Shown in pieces: positions 48,400 through 58,712 of a DNA stretch of 64,000 nucleotides. Position 1 is the first letter of the stretch. Each line of letters begins with the position of its first letter. Both the position numbers and the translations under genes were made by a program. Below the pieces are notes generated by a model. That model saw nothing but the letters and a program-made list of their open reading frames with translations, searched no databases and was not told the origin of the DNA. The DNA is taken from contig JALPQD010000004.1 in the NCBI GenBank assembly GCA_023101885.1, forward strand, positions 16,148,688 through 16,212,687, written 5' to 3'. This stretch comes from Typhlomys cinereus (taxonomy: Eukaryota; Chordata; Mammalia; Rodentia; Platacanthomyidae).

Positions 48400-49470
48400 C
48401 TTGTAGGTTTTGGTGGTATTTTATTTTCCTTCTGTCCTCCTGGATATACTTGTTCTTTTCTTCAAGCTTGAGCATTTTTTCTAGCATTTTTTGAAGGCCT
48501 AGTTTTGTAGACATGTAAAAAGTTGTCCTTGTGCTGGAAAATTTTTCTTTCACCCTAGATCATGACTGATAGTTTTGCTGAATATATCAGCCTGAGTTGA
48601 CATTTTTGCTCATTCAATACTTGAAGTAAGTCTCTCCAAGTCTTCTTGTTTTTACTGTTTTCATTGAAAATCACTTAATAGTTTTACTTTTAAAAGTGAC
48701 TTTTTTTCCCTTGAAGCTCTCAGCACATTTTCTTTGTCTTGCATGTGGAGTGTTTTGACTATCAATTGCCATGGTGAGTTTCTATTTTGTTCTTATCTGT
48801 GTGGGGTGCTTCTTGTATTTGGATGGGTCTCTCTTTCTTTAGATGAGGAAACTTTTCCTTTATGATAACTTGAAAATTTTCCTCAGGTGTGGTATTTTGG
48901 GATTCTCACTCTGGTATTTCATGAATGTGCATGTTAGGCTTTTTCAAGGTGTCCCATAACTCTTGAATATTCCTCTCAAGTATCTTTTTGGCTTTAACAA
49001 CCTCTTCCATTGAATTGGTTAGTTCTTCCACTTTGTCTTCAAGATTTGATATTCTAATTTCTGTTTCATTAGTCCTGTTGATAAGACTCTCTGTTGAGTT
49101 CTGGGTTTAAGATAACTTGTCTTTCAGTTCAATTTTAAACTCTGCTTGAGATTGTTTTAACTGCTCTATGCCTATTTTTGTTTCTTCAACTGTTTTTCTC
49201 ATCTCCTCCAAGTGTCTATTATGTTCCTTTTCAAAGTGGTTGATGCGGTTATTTAACTCTTCCCAGATTTCCTCAGGCTTTGAAAATCATTGTCTTTAGT
49301 ATGGCTTTCTTGGCTATTTTCTGTTAGTTTGTTCTGGTTGGAATCTATCATTATGGGGTTAATTTTTTCAGTAGAAGATTTGTTGTCTTTTTGTTTCTCA
49401 TGTATTTGTGCTATAACCTGGGCATTGTGGTTTTATCTTTTAAGACCTTCTTTTAGTTTCTTTTTGTTTT
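48400..49470 (-). pseudogene. L1-B ORF1 remnant
   Basis: On the minus strand it lines up with the ORF1 of L1-C. The counterpart of 'ENFPHLKKERP' is near 48,830-48,880, the coiled-coil 'SMEEVVKAKK' counterpart near 48,990-49,020 and the N-terminal part near 49,270-49,380. Stops and frameshifts are frequent. Confidence 0.75.
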
Positions 49471-49479
49471 TGACTGAAC

Positions 49480-50125
49480 CAAATTAAATGGTATTGCTAT
49501 TTTTGACTAGTTGTTACTAGTGTCTGGTATTAGTGTCAATTCCTAGATGAGGACATTGGAATGTAGGTACATCAATTAAGTTGGGTTTAGTAGACAGGGA
49601 GTAAAGATTAGTATGGTAGTACACTTTTTTGGTTACTTCCTTAGTGATATGTGAGGGTGAATGATATAGTCTCTGAAGTTGTATGCATTTTGGGGTGGCT
49701 ATATGGAAAAGTTAAACTACAGTGACTAATAACTGAGAGGAACAAGATGGTAAAAAGTGTTTACTTATCTTTGAGCTGGATGTGAAGATTCTCTCCCATG
49801 TAATGGGATGATTTTAGAGGACTTCAGATGTATGACATTTGTCCCCTAGAGTTTTGCTTGGGTTTTCTCTGGACTCTGTTAAATTCTGAGAAAGAGGGAG
49901 TTGGGTCTGGTTTCAAGTAAGAGTCCAGAGTGGAAGGGCAGTGTGTCTAGTTTGTCCTGCAGATCACCTGGGTCCTGGGGCGTGGCCTAGGGGCCTTCCC
50001 AGTGTCACAGCAGACTGGCTGCTGCTCTGGCTGGCTGTTGGGAGGAACTGGTGACCTAGGGTCCGGGGTGGTCTAGGGGCTTTACCTGAGGAGCAGGGAG
50101 TCGGTCCAGGTCCAGGGCGAATGGC
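49480..50125 (-). promoter_or_regulatory. L1-B 5' UTR, different from that of L1-C
   Basis: The last 200 bases are G/C-richer with two similar stretches, 'gggtcctggggcgtggccta' (49,970) and 'gggtccggggtggtctaggg' (50,058). The rest (49,500-49,900) is AT-rich and has no match in the L1-C promoter. It is probably an older promoter type. Activity is unlikely. Confidence 0.5.
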
Positions 50126-50344
50126 ATAAATCAATTCTTAAAATCTTGGGACCTGGGACCGACAGTGAAAATAAAGGGTACAGAATAGGACGTCTTTGCT
50201 ACTTGTACCTCAGTTAGGAGATTGATATGTGGAATATATATTGAAGAGCAAACCTAAACACCAAAGAAACAGATCATTCAATCAATAAATAAGTTAATGA
50301 ATGGAATGAACAGTTTTCCAAATAAGAGCCATGAATGGTCAATA

Positions 50345-50660
50345 AATGTTTATGATAGTTAATACTGGGTGTTAAATTGACCACACCTGGCATTAACTAA
50401 GATCAGCTGAGATCACCTGAAGAGATTATTTGGATCAATACATTACAATACAAAGACCAGCTCTAGATAAGATTGGAACCTCCCTTCATATTACCCACTA
50501 CCCTCTTGGATGTCTCCAGTGATTTAGCCTGCTTCCAGCCACCAACCATGTCATCTCTACCATGAAAGACTGTTTCACTCCTATGGAACGATAAGCTGAA
50601 TAAATTTCCCTTTCTCCCTTAAGTTGTGCTCTCTCACAGCAATAATTTAAGAGTAACTGT
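50345..50660 (+). mobile_element. MaLR solo LTR, degraded
   Basis: 'gggtgttaaattgaccacac', 'agattatttggatcaat', 'aagctgaataaatttccctt' (polyadenylation signal) and 'gttgtgctctctcacagcaa' follow the order of the MaLR LTR at 43,625-44,026. Confidence 0.6.
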
Positions 50661-50664
50661 TAAA

Positions 50665-51380
50665 ATGTTTTAAAATGTTTTCAACATCCTTGTTCATCAA
50701 GGAACTACAAAATGAAATTCATATGAGATTCCATCTTACCCCAATGAGAATGGGCAGCATTAAATAAACAAACAACAACAAATTCTGGCAGAGTGCATGT
50801 AAAGGGGAAGACTTATTACTATTTATTGGTGGGAAAATAACCTAGTACATACATTTTGAAAATTATGCTCATTACTTAAAACATAAAAATTGAACTGCCA
50901 TATGATTAGGTATAAAATTTCTGTTGATTTATTAGAAGAACTCTGCATAAATGTAAGAAATTTCTAACCTAGGACAATTGTTGCACTATTCACCATTGCT
51001 AAACAGTGAAATCATTTACCTATCTATCTATAAGTAAAAGAATGAAGAAAATGTAGTGTTTATATACAATTAAATTTTATTTGACCTTAAAGAATAAAAG
51101 AAATCATGCCATTGGAAGATATCCATATAACTATGCATGCATATTATTTTTATGAGATTAGGTTAATTAAAGGAAAAAGGCATTTCTAAATACTGAGGCT
51201 AGAATACATGTGAATTGAAAACACAGGAGTATATTTGTGGGAGGAAGAGGACTGAGCATGGGTAAGGGACATAGAAAGAGGGTGGGGGAGAAGGAGAAAT
51301 AAGAACAAACTATGAAAATGTCATAAAGATATACTTCATTTTGTATGCTAACTAAAGATAATTTTAAAAGAAAATAATGC
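50665..51380 (+). repeat. Old L1 ORF2 C-terminus/3' UTR fragment
   Basis: 'aactacaaaatgaaattcat', 'gagattccatcttaccccaa', 'tgagaatgggcagca' and 'aaaagaatgaagaaaatgta' follow the order of the ORF2 end in L1-C at 60,940-61,350, strongly diverged. A purine-rich stretch (51,240-51,300) fits the 3' UTR. Confidence 0.6.
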
Positions 51381-53240
51381 ATTTCAGATGACTGAATAAA
51401 TATGTTAACAATTAATTGCTACTTGAGTGTGCTATTTCATCATGTATATATTATGAAAAAATAAAATCTTTAGTAATAGTACTAAGGAAAGCTATCTTGA
51501 CGGTTTAATCCAGGGGTAGTTTTAAAGATTGTCATTAATTATCACTTAGAAGAGATGTGCCACAAGCTCTGCATGATTTTCTGAGTTACTGACATAAGAC
51601 ATTCTGTGTCAAGATATGGAATATAACATGCTTTGACACAAACACATTACAGCATATTCTGTTAGAAGTCTGGAGAGAATTAAATTCAGTCAGTTGTGTT
51701 TTCTTCCCTTCTTCCACTTACATAAGGTTTCCTACATAATTCCTCATTTCCTGAAAGATGTTATAAGAACCTAAATCTGACAATAAGCAACCTCAAAAGT
51801 AATAATTTGAGATTTTCTGAAAATTATATTTACAATGTGCACATGTACATATTTAATGCACTTACGTACTTATTGAAATAGTAAGTGTGTCATTGGACTA
51901 ATTTACTAAATGTTCAGAAAATATTGAGAGCTAATTTGCTATTACTTGTGACCCTCACAATATTGTAGCCCACGTATTGCAGAACATCTGTGAGCGACAG
52001 TTATCCTACAACAGTAGAACTGCTTTTATTAGATGAGTTTTAGATAAGGATCAATAAGCATGTGGGCAATTTAATTCAAACTATTTCTCTATAAACTGCC
52101 TCAGTAGACATGTTTCTTTAATGCACTGTCTTTAAAGTGGTAAAAGTAATTGTATTTGCATTCAAATATAGCAGTTTCTGTTTTTATTTAGTAACAAATT
52201 TTAAGGACAGGGAATGCTTTTCCTTGTCTTGGATTTGATGCCTTCTCAGCTCAGGTATCTTCGTATTCATAAATGCATAGGGAAGACAGCAGGCAGACAA
52301 TGATCCACCCTTGATTGAACATTATGCTTCTGCATCAAGAATAAAGAGGGTCCAGGGAAATTAATCCTTTGCCCTAGGAAGTTTATTAAAAATGCTAAAT
52401 CAGGAGCTGATGGCAGCTTAAATAGCTTGAAGTAACTCTCTAGGGTGAACATTGACTCAAGAAGAGGCAAACATCCATTAAAGGAAAAGAACATACTTTT
52501 AAAATGCTTCTGACCTCACATGAAAAAATGGAAAATTAAGCAAGACTTATGTAGCCAAGAGTTTTGTTAACATTGCTAATTTGAATTTTTTTAACTTTGG
52601 AATACATCTGAAATTATATTTCTAAACTGTCTCTAAATAGAATAAAATAAGTTCAAGATTGGAAACCATGCTTACTTAAACATTCACAATCATGAAACAT
52701 TAGATAGAGCTGGACTGTTCTCAAGATTGGCTGTTGGAGCCACACAGATTTTTCTTTTCCTATAATTAAAACCCTGTAAACTTAGAACTCGCTCATCAAA
52801 TAGAAAAGAAACAGAAGCAAGACCTCCACACATAATTTGAAGATGCATACATACACCAGGTAGTAAAAAAATAAGAAAAAATATATTATATGCAATATTT
52901 CCAAATCTGTTTGCACATTCTTTTTAGTAATGACTCCGACCCTCACAATTGCAAAAGACAAACAATTGAACAATAAGTTGTATTGGTTTATTTTTTTCAG
53001 CTTGGTATCATATACAAATGCTTAGGAGAAAAGACACCATACATATCTGTGAGACAGTACCTACCTTAGACCAGTTTCTGATCATATCTGTAATGTTTGT
53101 CTCAATAAATAATTGAGTTTTTGAGATCTCTCCGCCTTGGTTAAAACCATTCCGAGTCCTGGGATTCTGGACTATAGAAACAGAGGAAATCAAAATGAGC
53201 AAAGTAATCAGCAACCATCATTCTATACTTTCTGACTACA
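51380..53240. other. AT-rich stretch, nothing recognised
   Basis: No repeat family, exon or RNA gene could be supported. 52,230-52,500 is less AT-rich and looks like single-copy DNA. Confidence 0.5.
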
Positions 53241-53244
53241 GTTG

Positions 53245-53850
53245 CAAAGTGACCATGTGATCACAATCTAACTGAGAGGATATGGCTGTCAAATGGAATG
53301 TACCCTTGAACTGTGAGCCAATATAAACCCATACCTTGCTTTTGTCAGGGTATTTTAGCACAGCAATTTAAGAAACTAATACATTAGTTCTTGGTAGATT
53401 CTCTAGAGAATTGAAGTTATATAGAAAACCATACTGAAAAGTGAAGATGAATGGCAATAGAAAAGTACCATACTTGATGGGAAAGCAAAGTCAACATGAG
53501 CATGAGCAGACAAGAAAGCTTTAACAGTGATTGATACATTACCACAAGGGAAGTTTGGACTGTTTTGGGAGCTCAAAACTTCTAAGGAAACAGATAAAAG
53601 AAAGCTCTTTGGAGTCAATTTAAAATCTTTGAAAAAAAGATTAAAAAAGAAATCAGTTCCCACTTCCAGCATGTAGGAATGTGATACGATGTTAAAAGAG
53701 TGTTAAGATGTGGGGATTTAAGCGTTGTAAGAGTCTTACATTCTCCATCAGCATTCCTCAGTGGAGTATTTTCTCGTGAGGCTTATTCTGATATAAGGGA
53801 AGACGAATTAGAAAAGTGTAAGGCCTTGTAGCTTCTTTATTTCATATAGA
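53245..53850 (+). mobile_element. MaLR LTR 3' end plus internal fragment
   Basis: 'aactgtgagccaatataaac', 'ttgtcagggtattttagcac' and 'agcaatttaagaaactaata' (53,310-53,382) form an LTR end. The next several hundred bases resemble MaLR internal sequence ('gatgtggggatttaagcgtt'). Confidence 0.5.
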
Positions 53851-54477
53851 GAAGGAACTGGAAAAAAGGAAGCATTCATCTTTTGAAATTAGAGGCTGAT
53901 CTGCACTATGATTGACATATCTGTATTTGCCCACCAACTAGAAGTAATCTCACAAAAAATAATTATATGCAAGTGGAAAGATAGGGGTTAGGGCTAGACA
54001 GGTGAAGGGGAGTGTTCCTATTAGTGGGTCTACCCAAGGAAGAGACACTTAATCTGCCACAAAGACCTGGGAGGGTAGGAAAAGGAGAAGGAGGGTGCAA
54101 GAATATCAGGGAACCATCCATTATAATTGTAACAAAGAATACTAAACATTAATAAAACATGATTAAAAAGAATAAATAGAAAAAGAACCCAGAGTCTGAA
54201 ATGTTAAAAACAATAAAACAACATTAAATCATATAGTTATATCTCATCAGGGACAGCAATATGACTGTGGATCCATCATCAAAGTTAGGAACAGTGGTTC
54301 ACAACAGAAAGAATCTTGAGCTCAGATTTTTACCTGAAAAGCAGCTATGAAGACACAACAATACCAGAAATAAAACAAAACACTAGATGAAATCTAATCT
54401 TCTGAATAGTCAATTATAGCAAACATTAGGTGCAGCATAAAACTATGTTAGGTCAGACATTAAGAAAGCAAATCATA

Positions 54478-54795
54478 GGCTGAAGAGACATTTTAATAGG
54501 TAAAGCCCTTTCCTAATCAGCAACAAAACTTGAGTGTGGATCCAAAGTTCTCATGTAAAATGCTGTGCAGATATGGCAACTGCCTGAAATTCTAGACTTA
54601 GGAGGCAGAACCTAGGAATTCCCAAAGCTAATTAGCTAGAAAGAGTAACCCTAATTTCATGCTTTAGGTTTAATCAGGGAACGAGGCTCACAAGGATAAG
54701 ATGTGAGAGTGATGGAAGATGGCTCCTGATATCATTCTTGGACCTCCATTGTAACACATTCATGTGCTCTTGTGTACATACATGTGAAAAGTACT
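54478..54795 (+). repeat. B4-like SINE, degraded
   Basis: 'ggctgaagagacattttaat' is a tRNA-like head. 'agatatggcaactgcctgaa', 'attctagacttaggaggcag', 'gtgatggaagatggctcctg' and 'acctccattgtaacacattc' follow in B4 order. Confidence 0.5.
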
Positions 54796-54799
54796 TGCT

Positions 54800-55804
54800 T
54801 CTGTTTGCTCTCAGCTGCTACAAGTAAGTCAACACACACATTTTTCCAACTTTCTTGGAATGTGAAGAAAAAGTATGATCATTTGTCTAAATTTTTACAA
54901 GAATTTTGTGGTTTTATTTCATCTAACCTACAGAAAAATGCCTGAAAGTATAGTTTTCAATTGACAACAAGAATGAACTTAAATAATTGGAAATGCCTGA
55001 CTTTTATTTGAAGCCCTCAGAGTTAGATTCTAAAAGAAACAAAAAACAAAACAAAAAAAAAACCTAACTTAAAGGTGCAACAGTTAAGAATAAGTGCAAG
55101 TGTTCATTATGAGAAATGGGTACACAACAGTTGTGCATTTGGAAGATCAAAGTAAGTGTAATGCAAACTAAAGAGGAAAAAAACTGACAAAGCAGATTGA
55201 TTTATAAAGATATGGGTGCAAATGAGATTATTAGTTTGGAATAGCCTAGAATCCCCAATTCAAAGTGAATATAAAGCCTTCAATGGTACCTAAGAATGGG
55301 TGGCAAATCAGAAGACTCAATACATCTTTTCCTCACAAACTGTAGGATCATCCAGGTGACTGGCTTTTGCAACAAATACACATCTATATTTAATTTCCTC
55401 AGAACATTCCCTCATAGTGATAAACACATATACTCTGCAAGAGTAACTAATAACTCTAGTTTCTAGCCTTAGTTAAATATCCATTTTTCTGCGATTAGGA
55501 TCCAGACAAAGAATGTATATCTGAACCCACACAAAGATAACAGAAATATTCTTAAGAATACTGTGAAGTAAGGGCTGGTTGCATCTTTGGAAAGTATAGA
55601 AGAAGAACGTACCAAACAAAAATACAGGATGGCCAGTTAAAATTGCAATTGCAGGACACATTTTAATATATGTATGATGTTTTATTGGATAGGACATATA
55701 TTTGTATAAATACTAAATTCCATGTGATCTTTTAGAATCATTTAGAGATTATTATAAATTTGAATACAACTGAGAAACCTGTATTTTGATTGGCAAACAT
55801 AGAC
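54800..55804. other. AT-rich stretch, nothing recognised
   Basis: Nothing could be supported. An A-rich patch lies at 55,035-55,062. Confidence 0.5.
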
Positions 55805-55819
55805 AGAAACAAGAGTTCT

Positions 55820-56180
55820 GGGTCGGGACGCGTACGCGAGATCCAGCCGGGCCTCAACGCGCGCTCTAGGACCCCCAGGTCAGCCCACGGGGACCCGGCT
55901 CCAACTCCCACCATCTAGCCGGAGCCGCGCGGGGGCCGAGGGACGAGGAGGACCTCCCCCTGCGCCCGGGCCCCGCCCCAGCTGCCCTCGGGTTAAATAG
56001 CTCCACGCCGACGCGCCCATCCTCCCTTTTCGCCCCACCCCGCTCCGCCGGTCAGGACACGCACGCGGTCCACCCGGGCCTCACCCCGCGCCCTAGGTAA
56101 GTCCCCGTTCAGGCCCTGCCCATCAGTACCCCAGGCCAAATAATTCAGTTTAGTGAAATTGAGAGATCTTAAGAGTTAAA
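55820..56180 (+). promoter_or_regulatory. L1-C 5' UTR/promoter: GC-rich, repeated unit, TATA-like box, donor-like motif
   Basis: This is the only strongly CpG-rich stretch in the window. Two related stretches, around gggcctca at 55,849 and again at 56,076, are 227 bases apart, so about one repeat unit plus part of a second is present. A TATA-like ttaaatag lies at 55,993-56,000. The word ctaggtaagt (56,093-56,102) matches a 5' splice-donor consensus (AG|GTAAGT). RNA polymerase II transcription of the L1 RNA would start here by analogy with other L1s. The start point is not shown. Confidence 0.75.
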
Positions 56181-57251
56181 ATGACAATGCCAAAGTCAAA
56201 GTGCAAATCCATGAGAAGCAACACTCAAGTAAACAAATTTCCCACTGAAGAAATTAATCCCATAATGTTAGACTCCAACAAGAACAAACCCGCGGAAAAA
56301 GGCCAAGAAAGCCTGACCCAGGATAACGACTTTCAAAATATGATCATTACCATGTTCAATACTATGAAAGAGGAAATCCGGGAGGAATTACATAATCGAA
56401 TCAATCGCTTTGAAGAGGAACACAACAGACATCTGGAGGAGTTGAGAAAAACAGTGCAAGAAACAAAAAGTGGCATAGAACAGTTAAAACAAACTCAAGC
56501 AGAGTTTAAAACTGAGCTAAAAGACAAGTTATCTTCAACCCAGAACGCCACAGAGAGTCTTATTAACAGAACTAATGAAGCAGAAAACAGAATTTCAGAC
56601 CTTGAAGATAAAGTGGGAGTACTAACCAGCTCAATGGAAGAGGTTGTTAAAGCCAAAAAGATACTTGAGAGAAATATCCAAGAGATATGGGACACCCTGA
56701 AGAAGCCTAACATGCGTATTCATGGAATACCGGAGCAAGAATCTCAAAATACCACCCCTGAGGAAATTTTTCAAACGATCATCAAGGAAAACTTTCCTCA
56801 TCTAAAAAAAGAGAGGCCCATTCATATACAAGAGGCATTCCGCACCCCAAACAGATACGACCAAAATAGAAGCACACCGCGGCAAATAATAGTTAAAACA
56901 CTCCACATTCAAGATAAAGAACTGGTGATGAGAGCTTCAAGGGAGAAAAAACAAGTCACTTTTAAAGGCAAACCTATTAAAATAACAAATGACTTCTCAG
57001 TCGAAACAGTAAAAGCAAAAAGAGCTTGGAGAGACATACTTCAAGTATTGAATGAGCAAAAATGTCAACCCAGGCTGATTTACCCTGCAAAACTATCAGT
57101 CATGATAGAGGGAGAAAGAAAAATTTTCCAGCACAAAGACAACTTTAAGGGATACATGGCCACCAAACCAGGCCTTCAAAAACTGCTAGAAATGATACTC
57201 AAGCGTGAAGAAAAAAACAGGCATATCCAGGAGAACAGAAGGCAAATATAA
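56181..57251 (+). CDS. L1 ORF1 protein (RNA-binding nucleic-acid chaperone), intact
   Basis: ORF1p forms trimers, coats L1 RNA in cytoplasmic ribonucleoprotein particles and is needed for retrotransposition. The ORF has 356 residues, within the usual range (about 338-380). The N-terminus MTMPKSKCKSMRSNTQ is followed by a long heptad-rich coiled coil (about residues 55-175, for example EEIREELHNRINRFEEEHN). An RRM-like region starts at NMRIHGIPEQE (about 178). The C-terminal domain has the conserved STPRQIIV and PRLIYPAKLS blocks. Start: this ATG is two codons before the MPKSK start used in the 22,721 copy; either may serve. There are no internal stops. It lies 50 bases upstream of ORF2, as in other L1s. 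Confidence 0.95.
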   Translation: MTMPKSKCKSMRSNTQVNKFPTEEINPIMLDSNKNKPAEKGQESLTQDNDFQNMIITMFNTMKEEIREELHNRINRFEEEHNRHLEELRKTVQETKSGIEQLKQTQAEFKTELKDKLSSTQNATESLINRTNEAENRISDLEDKVGVLTSSMEEVVKAKKILERNIQEIWDTLKKPNMRIHGIPEQESQNTTPEEIFQTIIKENFPHLKKERPIHIQEAFRTPNRYDQNRSTPRQIIVKTLHIQDKELVMRASREKKQVTFKGKPIKITNDFSVETVKAKRAWRDILQVLNEQKCQPRLIYPAKLSVMIEGERKIFQHKDNFKGYMATKPGLQKLLEMILKREEKNRHIQENRRQI

Positions 57252-57301
57252 CACCATTAAAAGCGAAGCAATATACTTATAAAAGCTACTAAACATAATA
57301 A

Positions 57302-58483
57302 ATGTCTGGAATTAACAATAGTTTCTCCATTATAACACTAAATGTTAATGGACTTAATTCACCGATCAAGAGACACAGATTACAAACTTGGATTAAAAAT
57401 CACAATCCATCAATCTGTTGCCTGCAGGAAACCCATCTCACCACAAAAGATAGGCACGCTCTAAAAATAAAAGGCTGGTCAACAATTCTACAAGCAAATG
57501 GAAGCAGAAAACAGGCAGGGGTAGCCATTATGCTATCAGACAAAGTGGATTTCAAACCAAAAAAAATTATAAGAGACACGGATGGATACTACATTTTAGT
57601 CACAGGTACAATTCACCAGGAAGATTTCACAATACTGAACATATATGCACCCAATACGGGCCCCTCCACATTCATTAAGAAAACCCTACAGCGTCTAAAG
57701 CAAGAAATCAACCCCCAAACGATAATTCTTGGGGACTTCAACACCGCCCTCTCTACATGGGATAGATCAACAGGTCAAAAGCTTAACAGAGACACTTTGG
57801 AACTTAATCAAACCCTGAAAGAAATGGACCTCACAGATCTCTATCGAACTTTTCACCCACGCACCAAAGAATACACATTTTTCTCAGCAGCACACGGAAC
57901 TTTCTCCAAAATAGATCACATATTGGGCCACAAAATGAATCTACACATATACAAGAAAGTTGAAATTCTAACCTGTGCCCTATCAGACCACCACGGCCTA
58001 AAGCTGGACATCCACAACACATCAAACAAGAGAAAATACACTAACTCCTGGAAACTTAACACTATGATGCTGAATGAGAACTGGATTCAGGAAGAAATTA
58101 AAAAGGAAATTCAAGATTTCCTGAAAGTGAATGATAACGAAAATACAACTTACCAAAATCTCTGGGACACAATGAAAGCTGTTCTAAGAGGTAAGTTCAT
58201 AGCTCTTAATGCCCACGTCAAGAAAATGGAAACATCAGAAATAAACAACTTAACAATGCAGCTTAAAGCTTTAGAGAAACTAGAGCAATCTGATCCCAAA
58301 AGCAGTAGAAGGGAAGAGATTAGCAAAATAAGGGGAGAAATATCTGAAATCGAGACTAAGAAAACGATAGAAAAAATCAACCAATCAAAAAGCTGGTTCT
58401 GGGGCTGGAGAGGTGGCTCAGGGGTTAAGCCTCCGCCTTGCAGGCGGAAGGTCCCGAGTTCGGATCCCAGATCCCACGTATAG
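57302..58483 (+). CDS. Endonuclease-only ORF of L1-C ending in the SINE
   Basis: Because of the SINE, the ORF2 reading frame continues for 27 codons of SINE sequence ([12 protein letters not shown]...) and stops at 58,481-58,483. The 393-codon product would hold the whole apurinic-endonuclease-like domain (residues 1 to about 239) and part of the linker but no reverse transcriptase. Whether it is translated is unknown; ORF2 is normally translated poorly, by reinitiation after ORF1. It is listed because the frame is clean. Confidence 0.5.
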   Translation: MSGINNSFSIITLNVNGLNSPIKRHRLQTWIKNHNPSICCLQETHLTTKDRHALKIKGWSTILQANGSRKQAGVAIMLSDKVDFKPKKIIRDTDGYYILVTGTIHQEDFTILNIYAPNTGPSTFIKKTLQRLKQEINPQTIILGDFNTALSTWDRSTGQKLNRDTLELNQTLKEMDLTDLYRTFHPRTKEYTFFSAAHGTFSKIDHILGHKMNLHIYKKVEILTCALSDHHGLKLDIHNTSNKRKYTNSWKLNTMMLNENWIQEEIKKEIQDFLKVNDNENTTYQNLWDTMKAVLRGKFIALNAHVKKMETSEINNLTMQLKALEKLEQSDPKSSRREEISKIRGEISEIETKKTIEKINQSKSWFWGWRGGSGVKPPPCRRKVPSSDPRSHV

Positions 58484-58613
58484 ACGCCAGACAGAAGTGG
58501 GGGCGGCCTGCACTTCTGGTCCTGGTAGGGCGGAGCTGTGAATCCCAGGGCAGAAGGAGGTGGTGTCCATGGTGGTTCGCGAATTCGTCCGTGGTTCTAC
58601 ACACACACAGACA

Positions 58614-58652
<39 letters not shown>

Positions 58653-58712
58653 ACGCGCGCGCACATACACACAGTTGAATAAATAATAATAATAATAAAA
58701 AAAATTAAAAAA
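58401..58712 (+). repeat. Dimeric ID-like SINE (IDL-Geo type) inserted in L1-C ORF2, 14 bp TSD
   Basis: It begins ggggctggagaggtggctca. It has the anticodon-stem-like ctccgccttgcaggcgga, box B 'gtcccgagttcggatccc', and the right monomer with 'tctggtcctggtagggcgg', 'ggtgtccatggtggttcgc' and 'gaattcgtccgtggttctac'. It ends in a CA-rich tail and an AAT/A tract. The word aaaaagctggttct flanks it at 58,387-58,400 and 58,713-58,726. It has the most CpGs of all copies in the window, so it is probably the youngest. Confidence 0.96.
58600..58672. repeat. (CA)n microsatellite in SINE tail
   Basis: A CA run with AG, AT, AA and CGCG interruptions inside the SINE that splits ORF2. Confidence 0.95.

Larger units (their letters stand above)
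44588..50125 (-). mobile_element. L1-B: full-length L1, minus strand, 11 bp TSD, internal deletion
   Basis: The word ataaatcaatt flanks the element at 44,577-44,587 and 50,126-50,136. On the minus strand the order is 5' UTR (about 50,125-49,480), ORF1 (about 49,470-48,400), ORF2 (about 48,355-45,610) and 3' UTR with a C-rich (G-rich on coding strand) tract near 44,650-44,720. Compared with L1-C about 1,130 bases of ORF2 are missing (the counterpart of 59,567-60,696). A 100-base plus-strand L1 3' end sits there instead. Without the SINE in L1-C and this deletion the two elements would be about equal in length. Confidence 0.9.
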
